Shown: positions 5,980-11,747 of the stretch, one piece after another
Position numbering within the stretch: the first letter of the stretch is position 1
Layout of the letters: the number at the start of each line of letters is the position of its first letter
Assembly (NCBI GenBank): GCA_031269415.1
Contig: JAISZF010000055.1
Location: 1-11,747 of the forward strand
DNA length: 11,747 nt
Reading direction: 5' to 3'
DNA from: Clostridiales bacterium
Lineage (GTDB): Bacteria > Bacillota > Clostridia > Lachnospirales > WQUN01
Position numbers and translations under genes: made by a program
The notes under the pieces: model-generated
Database searches by the model: none
What the model saw: the letters and a program-made list of their open reading frames with translations, nothing else
Told to the model about the DNA's origin: nothing

Positions 5980-7014
5980 CTAGCGGCGCGCGGCATATTC
6001 CCCTTTGCCCTGCAGCAGCACGGCCCCGATAATAACAATTCCCTTGAACGCCTCGTCCAAATACGGCGAAACGCCGATCAGCCCTTGCAGTTGCGTAATA
6101 ACGGCGATGATCAGCGTACCCATAACCGCCCCGGCTATGTAACCGCGGCCGCCTCCAAGGCGCGAACCGCCCAGAACACACGCCGCTATAGCGTCCGTGG
6201 CGTAACCGCTGCCGGCGTCCGAGTAATTCGGCGCGCCCGACTCGGCGACCCGCAAGAGCGCCGCGACCGCCGTCATTACGCCCAGCAGCGCGTATACCCG
6301 CCGCTTTACCCGGTTCACGTTGATTCCGGCCAGACGGGCGGCCTTTTCGCTCGATCCGGCGGCAATTACATATTTGCCGAAAACCGTACGGTTTAATATT
6401 ATGTGGAACAATATTGAAAGGATCAGCCAATAAACGACAGGAAGGAAGGCTTCGCCGGATATTTCAAACAGCGCGATCCGCCGGAATCCTCGCGGAATAT
6501 CCAAAGCGACGCCCGCCATTAACTGTCGGGTGACGCCGCGGTATATCATCATTGCGCCCAATGTGGCGATAAACGGCGGAATTTTACCGCGCGTTACCAA
6601 CACGCCGGAAAGCTGCCCCAACATAGCGCCGAAAAGGATTCCGGCGCATACGGACGCGGCGTACGCCGGTAAACCGTAAAGGCCAAACGCCCTCAATACT
6701 CCGCGTTCCCCGGTATCCATCAGCAGCGCGGCTACAGAGCTGACTACCGCCGCCCCCGCGCCCGCGGAGAGGTCGACCGCGCCGCACGCGATAACAAACA
6801 TCATCCCCAGCGCCACAATGCCTATGCCCGCGTATTCCAGCAGCAGATTCTTCCAGACAAGCAGCCAGTCCGAAGGCGCGAATCCCGGATATTCGGAGTT
6901 AAGCAGCAACGCGTGTATGACAATCAGAACACTGAATGTCAGGCCGGTTCTGAAGAGAGGGCGATTCGACCAATTGCGTATAAACCAATTAAACAGGTTT
7001 TCTTCGCTATACAC
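5980..7014 (-). CDS. RbsC-like ABC transporter permease (sugar/nucleoside importer type)
   Basis: An integral membrane subunit of the ribose/galactoside/autoinducer-2 importer family (BPD_transp_2). The 344 residues are strongly hydrophobic with about eight to ten membrane segments. The family motif near the second span reads GMMFVIACGAVDLSAG (70-85), corresponding to the usual GMTxVI..GGIDLSVG. The coupling-loop region is FGKYVIAAGSSEKAARLAGI (212-231), and the glycine-rich signature is ATDAIAACVLGGSRLGGGRG (272-291). The start is a GTG at 7014 with AGGAGG (7021-7026) six bases upstream; no ATG fits as well. It follows the ATPase gene by 12 bases and precedes the PBP gene by 14, so the three form one transcription unit. 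No periplasmic/lipoprotein binding protein gene is present in the block. The substrate cannot be told from sequence. Confidence 0.88.
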   Translation of the reverse strand: MYSEENLFNWFIRNWSNRPLFRTGLTFSVLIVIHALLLNSEYPGFAPSDWLLVWKNLLLEYAGIGIVALGMMFVIACGAVDLSAGAGAAVVSSVAALLMDTGERGVLRAFGLYGLPAYAASVCAGILFGAMLGQLSGVLVTRGKIPPFIATLGAMMIYRGVTRQLMAGVALDIPRGFRRIALFEISGEAFLPVVYWLILSILFHIILNRTVFGKYVIAAGSSEKAARLAGINVNRVKRRVYALLGVMTAVAALLRVAESGAPNYSDAGSGYATDAIAACVLGGSRLGGGRGYIAGAVMGTLIIAVITQLQGLIGVSPYLDEAFKGIVIIGAVLLQGKGEYAARR

Positions 7015-7026
7015 GCTCCACCTCCT

Positions 7027-8448
7027 CTACAGCGTCTCTCTGACCTCGCCGTTTAACACATCAAGGATCCGCCGCTCGCCTGTCAATTCGGCGATTATAC
7101 GCCCATCCTTCATTACCAGAACGCGATCGCAGAGACGGGAGATTTCAGCGCGGTCGTCGGAAATAACAATAATTGACCCGCCTTTATCCGCTAAACAGTA
7201 AATCAGTCCGTATATATCTTCTCTGTCTTCCGTACACATGTCTTGGGTGGGGTTGTCCATTATCAGGACTTGCGGCGTAAATAAAAGCAATCGGGCAAGT
7301 ACGGACTTTTGCTGGTCGCCGCCAGATATGGCGCTGATTGGGTTATAACGGTACCCGGCTTTAATACGAAGCCGTTTGCTCTGGGTTTCAAATACAAGTT
7401 CCTGACCGCGCCTGTTAATAAAACCGCGCGCGCCGGAAAACCGCCAAGTCATCATAGAGATATTGTCCATAATATTCATATCGGGAAATATTCCGTTTTT
7501 CCGGCGGCAGCGAGGCGCGAACGCGATACCCAATTTCATAGCCGCGGCGGGGTTTTTCACGCGGACGCCTTTCCCGCGCAGATACACCTTACCCGAAAAC
7601 TTCTTCCCCAGCCCAACGGCGGGCATATAGCGTTCACTGAACTCGCTCCCGATTATGCCTAAAATCTCTCCCCTATTGACACAAAACGAATATTCGGCGC
7701 AGCTGACTTTCAGCACGCAGTAACGGCTGACAAAGCGTTCTCTCTTAGGAAAGCTTATATCGACGCCTCTCATATAACCGCGGAGCGTTTCAGCGTCAGC
7801 CTGATCCCTGTTATATTCGCCAACGACAGTTCCGTCTCGCAGTATTACAATCCGCGAACAGACCCGCAGCGCGTCTCTGAGATTGCTTGAGGCAAATACG
7901 ACGCCGACGCCGTTGCGCTTCAGCCTGGAAAGTATTTCGAAAACAGGTTCCCCTGTTGACGTAACGGCGGAATCCAGAACTATGACGGACGCTCCGGATA
8001 AAAACGCGCGGCACATGTCAACAGTCTGTCGATCATCCTCGTTTAAACCGCCCAGCGTGGCCTCCGGGCCTATTCCCGCCCTGATTTCCCACAGGATTCG
8101 CCCGGCTTCCGATTTCATTGATTTATTGTCCAGAACCCCATATTTTGTGATCTCGCGCCCCAAAAAGATATATTCATAAACCGTCAAACCGATTATCGGC
8201 TCAGGTTCCTGATAAACAGTGAAGATTCCGGCTTTTGCGGCGTCCGTCGGCGAACGGAAGCGTACGGGAACGCCGTCAATGGTTATCTCGCCCCTGTCGG
8301 CCGTTTCCGCGCCGCTCAGAACAGCGATCAGCGCGGACTTGCCCGCGCCGCTTTCCCCCAGCAGCGCGACTGTTTCACCGTCAGACACCTCGAAATTAAC
8401 ACCCGACAGCACATTATCCGCGCCAAAGGATTTATAAATGCCCTTCAT
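7027..8448 (-). CDS. RbsA-like double-domain ABC ATPase with degenerate catalytic residues
   Basis: The protein has two tandem nucleotide-binding domains in the RbsA/MglA arrangement and should be the cytoplasmic partner of the next gene's permease. Domain 1 (about 1-230) has Walker A GESGAGKS (31-38) and Q-loop Q80, but its signature region is LNEDDRQ (135-141). Its Walker B is VIVLDS, with S160 in place of Glu, and the switch histidine position is S188 (FASSNL). Domain 2 (about 245-473) lacks a Walker A lysine (GIIGSEFSERY), as is common in this family. It keeps the signature SGGDQQK (375-381) but has VLIMDN with N399 in place of Glu. Thus neither composite site has a catalytic carboxylate. 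At 473 residues it is slightly shorter than typical RbsA (~500). I chose the ATG at 8448, preceded by GTGAGG at six bases, where homology begins. The longer frame to 8496 runs into a terminator hairpin. Confidence 0.85.
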   Translation of the reverse strand: MKGIYKSFGADNVLSGVNFEVSDGETVALLGESGAGKSALIAVLSGAETADRGEITIDGVPVRFRSPTDAAKAGIFTVYQEPEPIIGLTVYEYIFLGREITKYGVLDNKSMKSEAGRILWEIRAGIGPEATLGGLNEDDRQTVDMCRAFLSGASVIVLDSAVTSTGEPVFEILSRLKRNGVGVVFASSNLRDALRVCSRIVILRDGTVVGEYNRDQADAETLRGYMRGVDISFPKRERFVSRYCVLKVSCAEYSFCVNRGEILGIIGSEFSERYMPAVGLGKKFSGKVYLRGKGVRVKNPAAAMKLGIAFAPRCRRKNGIFPDMNIMDNISMMTWRFSGARGFINRRGQELVFETQSKRLRIKAGYRYNPISAISGGDQQKSVLARLLLFTPQVLIMDNPTQDMCTEDREDIYGLIYCLADKGGSIIVISDDRAEISRLCDRVLVMKDGRIIAELTGERRILDVLNGEVRETL

Positions 8449-8473
8449 CCTGATCCTCACCGAAAACCCCCAC

Positions 8474-8479
8474 ATTATA
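8474..8479 (-). promoter_or_regulatory. Candidate -10 box of the ABC-PBP-prs operon promoter
   Basis: A perfect TATAAT on the minus strand lies 25 bases before the ATPase start codon, placing transcription start at about 8467, just before the Shine-Dalgarno. No good -35 exists: the hexamer at 17-base spacing is TAAGCC, inside the upstream terminator stem. There is no extended TGN. It may need an activator, or may be chance. Confidence 0.4.
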
Positions 8480-8484
8480 TTGCG

Positions 8485-8512
8485 AAAAAAGACCATGGCT
8501 TACGCCATAGCC
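8485..8512 (-). terminator. Rho-independent terminator of the secDF transcript
   Basis: On the minus strand GGCTATGGC pairs with GCCATGGTC around a GTAA tetraloop (nine pairs, two of them G-U), followed at once by six T residues. It lies about 40 bases after the secF stop. A second small hairpin, GCCGC-loop-GCGGC (8538-8551), overlaps the first base of the secF stop codon but has no T tract. The terminator separates secDF from the ABC-PBP block. Confidence 0.8.
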
Positions 8513-8550
8513 TTTTACTACCCATTATGCGGAAAGCGCCGCTCTGGCGG

Positions 8551-9573
8551 CTATCTGCGCCTGCTCTTTTTTCGCGGCGTGGAACTTAACTGTCTGACAT
8601 TGTTATTTTCAGCGCCGGCGGCTTTCTTTACGCTTGGCACGGTATCCGCGGGCTTGGGCGGAACCGGCGGCTTGTTAATGGATCGAGGGGCGGGAACGGT
8701 TTCCGGTTTTTTGGTGAGCATGTACCAAAACGTGCCCGACAGAAAAATTGAGGAATAGCCGCCCGCGATAACGCCGATTATTATAGGCAGAGCGAATTCC
8801 TTTATAGACGCCACGCCCAGTATATACAGAATAAGTACTACGATAAACACTGTCAGTGAAGTGAACACGGATCTGCGCATAGTCTGCGAGACACTGACGT
8901 TAACAAGATCCGCTATGGGAGACTTACGCATAAGGCTTCGGTTCTCACGTATACGGTCAAAGATAACTATTGTCGCGTTAATCGAGTAGCCCAATATGGT
9001 TAAGACGGCCGCTATAAACGAATAATTGAGCGGGATGCGCAGAATCCCGTAAAACGCTATCACTATCAGCGAGTCGTGCAGCAGCGCCATAATAGCCGCC
9101 GCGCCCATCCGTATGTCTCTGAAACGCAAAGACACATACACAAGCATGGCCGCGCACGCGCATACCACGGCTAAGATAGCGGACGACTGCATGTCCGCGC
9201 TGACTGTCGCGCTGATATCCGAATATGTGAACGCGTCGTCGGTTATACCGTACTCTTCTTTAATCCGATCCATCAACGCGGTTCGCGTTTCCTGAGCAAT
9301 CGAACGCATCCGGATCATAACCTGGTTCGTGCCGGTTACCCGTTGTATCTGCGGGGCATCCTGCCCAGTCGCCTCGCGTACGATGTCGGCGATGTCTTCA
9401 TTACTAAAATCCCGTCCAAGATCAATCTGGAAAGAAGTGCCTCCGGAAAACTCCACGTCGTAATTGAAAGCGCCCTTACCGGACGCGGCGTTGATGATTA
9501 TAATAATCACGCCAATCAGCAACACCGCTAAAGATACGCTGATATAATACTTTCTGTTTTCTACAATACGCAT
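8551..9573 (-). CDS. secF: Protein translocase subunit SecF
   Basis: SecF works with SecD in the membrane to complete Sec-dependent export using the proton or sodium gradient. The 340 residues contain the N-terminal membrane segment (about 9-28), then the FSGGTSFQI strand (42-50) of the first extracytoplasmic domain. A five-span membrane block follows, with the signature LGYSINATIVIFDRIREN (194-211). The last ~55 residues form a proline-rich and then strongly basic cytoplasmic tail (TPRKKSRRR). The ATG at 9573 is preceded by AAGGAGG, which lies within the last codons of secD. The start follows the secD stop after five bases, so translation is coupled. A terminator follows. Family assignment is firm. 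Confidence 0.97.
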   Translation of the reverse strand: MRIVENRKYYISVSLAVLLIGVIIIIINAASGKGAFNYDVEFSGGTSFQIDLGRDFSNEDIADIVREATGQDAPQIQRVTGTNQVMIRMRSIAQETRTALMDRIKEEYGITDDAFTYSDISATVSADMQSSAILAVVCACAAMLVYVSLRFRDIRMGAAAIMALLHDSLIVIAFYGILRIPLNYSFIAAVLTILGYSINATIVIFDRIRENRSLMRKSPIADLVNVSVSQTMRRSVFTSLTVFIVVLILYILGVASIKEFALPIIIGVIAGGYSSIFLSGTFWYMLTKKPETVPAPRSINKPPVPPKPADTVPSVKKAAGAENNNVRQLSSTPRKKSRRR

Positions 9574-9578
9574 TCCGT

Positions 9579-10823
9579 TCAGGCCTCCTTCTTAACGGGT
9601 ATGAACATCTTCGGGGCGTTCAGTCCGGCGATGGACAGATTTTTGAGGATAAATCGCGTAACCGTCAGCGCGGTGAACATAGATATGGCTATGCCGATAG
9701 CCAGGGTCTGCGCGAATCCCTTTATAGGGCCGGTGCCCAGCCAGAAAAGAACCGCGGCGGCGATAAGCGTGGTCACGTTGCTGTCCAGTATAGCGGGGAA
9801 AGCACGCTTAAAGCCCGCGTCGATAGCCGATCGGATAGAACGTCCCGACGCGATCTCCTCACGCAGGCGCTCAAAGATAATCACATTCGCGTCCACGGCC
9901 ATACCGATGGACAATATTATGCCGGCTATACCGGGCAGAGTCAGCGTTATTTCAAACAGGCTCAATAATATAAGCACTATGCCAACATAGATAACCAAAG
10001 CGATATTCGCGGCCAAACCAGACACCCGGTAAATGATCAGCATAAAAATCAACACCAGCCCGGTGCCGATTAAGCCGGCCAGGATGCCCATATTCAACGC
10101 GTTTGCCCCCAATTTAGCGCCCACGTTATTTACGTACAGCACTTCCAGCGCGAACGGCAGCGAACCCTGCCGTATGGTACGGGCCAAAGTTTCCGCGGTC
10201 TCCGAGGTAAAACTCCCCTCTATAATGGCGTTGCCGTCGGTGATGGCGGCGTTTACCGTAGGACTGGAGATCATCTCGTTGTCCAAGAATATGGAGATCG
10301 TTTTGTTCAGGTTGGCGGTTGTGGCGTCCGCGAACTTCTTCACGCCGTCTGAATTAAAGGATAGTGATACGACATACTGCCCCGCCGCGCCCTGACTGGT
10401 GGATACATATTCGCGTTTGGCGTCGGCCACGTCACCGCCGGTCAGCAAGGTGTTGCCCGCTTCATCCTTAAATGTCAGAAGCGCGGTGGCTCCTAATTCC
10501 GATACAGCCTGCTCGGCGTCGCCCACGCCGGGTATATCCACGCGGATTTGATTTGAACCCTGCTGGCCGACCTCCGCTTCCGTATAGTTTAAGGCGTCCA
10601 GCCTGCGCCGGATCAAGCTGATCGCCGCGTTCATTTCCGTCGCGTCCGGGGCGTAGTCTTTCGGTCTGTAGACAATAGACACACCGCCGCGCAGATCCAG
10701 CCCCTGGCGAATGCGGCTCACCCCGAGCGCATGATCCTCACCGATACCGAAATATGATGTCACAGCCAGACCCGCGGCCACTATCACCGCCAAAACCACA
10801 AAAAACACGCTTCTGCCTTTCAC
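9579..10823 (-). CDS. secD: Protein translocase subunit SecD
   Basis: SecD is the large partner of SecF, with an extracytoplasmic P1 domain that pulls exported proteins outward. The motif GLDLRGGVSIVY (about 41-52) follows the first span, and the membrane signature GMAVDANVIIFERLREE is at about 307-323. The length, ~414 residues, is normal for Clostridia. Start choice: an in-frame TTG at 10841 has no ribosome site. The ATG at 10829 touches GAGGAGG with no spacer. The GTG at 10823 lies six bases after the same GAGGAGG and gives the start M-K-G-R-S-V-F-F; I prefer it, with the ATG as the alternative. It has its own promoter upstream and is co-transcribed with secF. Confidence 0.96.
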   Translation of the reverse strand: MKGRSVFFVVLAVIVAAGLAVTSYFGIGEDHALGVSRIRQGLDLRGGVSIVYRPKDYAPDATEMNAAISLIRRRLDALNYTEAEVGQQGSNQIRVDIPGVGDAEQAVSELGATALLTFKDEAGNTLLTGGDVADAKREYVSTSQGAAGQYVVSLSFNSDGVKKFADATTANLNKTISIFLDNEMISSPTVNAAITDGNAIIEGSFTSETAETLARTIRQGSLPFALEVLYVNNVGAKLGANALNMGILAGLIGTGLVLIFMLIIYRVSGLAANIALVIYVGIVLILLSLFEITLTLPGIAGIILSIGMAVDANVIIFERLREEIASGRSIRSAIDAGFKRAFPAILDSNVTTLIAAAVLFWLGTGPIKGFAQTLAIGIAISMFTALTVTRFILKNLSIAGLNAPKMFIPVKKEA

Positions 10824-10856
10824 ACGCATCCTCCTCAGCAATTTTCGCTAAAAGTC

Positions 10857-10885
10857 ATTATAATGTCAATAAATCAGGCCGTCAA
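10857..10885 (-). promoter_or_regulatory. Strong sigma-A promoter for secDF, inside the end of the SCIFF maturase gene
   Basis: On the minus strand TTGACG (10880-10885, five of six) and TATAAT (10857-10862, perfect) are spaced by exactly 17. The -35 box lies within the last codons of the maturase gene, and transcription would start near 10850, about 27 bases before the preferred secD start. A second TTGACA occurs in the spacer (10865-10870) but pairs only with the weak GAAAAT. Confidence 0.7.
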
Positions 10886-11747
10886 GACTCTGGCGGCATT
10901 AATATACACAGCGCACTCGATCCGTTTGCGCGTTAGGTCGCAGCCGAGCGAATATGGCAAACGGATATTCCCCGATCGCAAGTACGCCGCCGCCGCGCAT
11001 CCGCCGCCGCAGTAATACCTTGCCCAGCAGTTCGCGCACTCGGGTTTGGCGTATACGTTACACTCGGAGAACGCCTCCCGTATCCGTACACCGTTTTCCG
11101 ATATCCCGCCGAACACATTGCCCATAATAAAATCCTTCCGGCCAACGAATTGATGGCATGGGTACAAATCCCCTTCCGGCGTAACCGCCAAATATTCCGC
11201 TCCCGCGCCGCAGCCGGTCAAACGTTTTATCACGCACGGCCCGCCGTTCAGATCCACCATAAAATGAAAAAAATTAAAGCCCCTGCCCTCACGCTCACGT
11301 TTCAGCAGTTCCTCCGCCAGCATTTCATATTGCTTGTACAACTCCGGCAGATCTTCCTCGCGCAGGGCGTAATCCTCCCGGCTTTCCGCGACCACCGGTT
11401 CCACGGAGATCTGTTTGAAGCCCATATCAGCCAAATGCTTCACGTCTTCGGCGAAATCCAAGTTTTCGCGGGTATATGTACCGCGTACATAATAGTTTTC
11501 CTGACCGCGGCTGTCCGCCAATTTTTGAAGTTTAGGCATTACCGTGTCATAGCTGCCGCCTCCCCCGATTGTCTTCCGCATTCTGTCGTTCACGGATTTC
11601 CGCCCGTCAACGGACAGCACCACGTTCCGCATATGCCTGTTTATATAATCAACTGACGAATCATCCAGCAGCACGCCGTTAGTCGTCAGAGTAAAGCGTA
11701 TATTTTTGCCATGTTCCGTCTCCACGCGGCGGGCGTATGAGACAATC
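10874..11747 (-). CDS. scfB: SCIFF-peptide radical SAM/SPASM maturase, C-terminal ~290 residues (5' end outside window)
   Basis: This enzyme family installs thioether cross-links in the small six-cysteine SCIFF peptide of Clostridia. The frame is open through the right edge (IVSYARR precedes VETEHGK), so the gene is cut by the window and the true start and the radical SAM CxxxCxxC cluster are not visible. Family landmarks in order: FTLTTNGVLLDD, NVVLSVDGRKSVNDRMR, YYVRGTYTRENLDF, GFKQISVEPVV, FNFFHFMVDL, GPC-VIKRLTGCGAG, EYLAVTPEGDLYPCHQFVG. The SPASM cysteine array follows with spacing C-x7-C-x2-C-x5-C-x3-C (CNVYAKPEC, CANCWARYYCGGGC), then two more cysteines near the end (GCDL, IEC). These fit two auxiliary iron-sulfur clusters. 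It is followed by secD on the same strand, the usual neighbourhood. The substrate peptide gene would be expected upstream, outside the window. Confidence 0.92.
   Translation of the reverse strand, partial: IVSYARRVETEHGKNIRFTLTTNGVLLDDSSVDYINRHMRNVVLSVDGRKSVNDRMRKTIGGGGSYDTVMPKLQKLADSRGQENYYVRGTYTRENLDFAEDVKHLADMGFKQISVEPVVAESREDYALREEDLPELYKQYEMLAEELLKREREGRGFNFFHFMVDLNGGPCVIKRLTGCGAGAEYLAVTPEGDLYPCHQFVGRKDFIMGNVFGGISENGVRIREAFSECNVYAKPECANCWARYYCGGGCAAAAYLRSGNIRLPYSLGCDLTRKRIECAVYINAARVLTA

Noticed and set aside
5966..6430. Long upstream extension of the PBP reading frame (about 155 extra codons)
   Set aside because: It lies wholly within the permease gene in another frame, is rich in Arg/Gly out-of-frame residues, has no PBP feature, and ends just before a good ATG with a ribosome site and membrane anchor.
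8449..8496. Longer start for the ABC ATPase at ATG 8496
   Set aside because: That ATG lies in the secDF terminator stem and upstream of the candidate -10; the extra 16 residues have no counterpart in the family, and the ATG at 8448 has a good ribosome site.
1..11747. CRISPR arrays, tRNA/rRNA genes, complete insertion sequences, attachment sites
   Set aside because: No spaced direct repeats, cloverleaf-like segments, transposase genes with inverted ends or integrase genes were seen; the only mobile-type trace is the Rpn tail.

Overview
The window most likely comes from a motile member of the Clostridia (Bacillota). The strongest evidence is the C-terminal part of a SCIFF-peptide radical SAM/SPASM maturase next to secD-secF, a system that is close to universal in Clostridia. 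A MecA_N-type class B penicillin-binding protein, the Clostridia-style ~385-residue PRPP synthetase, strong Shine-Dalgarno sites (AGGAGG-like) and the start of a flgB-flgC flagellar operon agree with this. Base composition is moderate to high GC in genes (many GCG/CGC codons) and AT-rich between them, so this is not a low-GC Clostridium sensu stricto.

Layout from left to right. (1) The left edge holds the first two genes of a flagellar rod operon, read leftwards: flgB, then flgC running off the window. A rho-independent terminator lies just upstream of flgB and separates it from what comes before. (2) About 500 bp without an intact gene follows. It carries the C-terminal DNA-binding half of an AraC-type regulator, now a remnant. 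(3) Two rightward genes follow: a YbaN/DUF454 small membrane protein and a DUF368 polyprenyl-phosphate translocase (PopT-like). Between them is a 43-codon tail of an Rpn/PD-(D/E)XK transposase-like protein behind a near-consensus sigma-A promoter. (4) A leftward four-gene block is convergent with DUF368 and overlaps its 3' end by 45 bp. In transcription order it encodes an RbsA-like double ABC ATPase, an RbsC-like permease, a MecA_N class B PBP and PRPP synthetase. Gaps are 12, 14 and 43-48 nt, so it reads as one operon. (5) A leftward SCIFF maturase (5' end outside the window), secD and secF close the right side. secDF has its own promoter inside the end of the maturase gene and a terminator after secF.

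The most unusual element is block 4. The ABC ATPase keeps one Walker A and one signature motif, but the catalytic glutamate is replaced in both halves (Ser and Asn) and the switch histidine of the first half is Ser. It looks like a nucleotide-binding but hydrolysis-impaired sugar-type importer subunit, co-transcribed with a cell-wall transpeptidase and a PRPP synthetase and without a visible substrate-binding protein. With the adjacent lipid-carrier recycler (DUF368), the neighbourhood has a cell-envelope theme. The idea that the ABC pair serves the PBP rather than sugar uptake is inference only.

All calls rest on reading the sequence by eye; no database search was possible.
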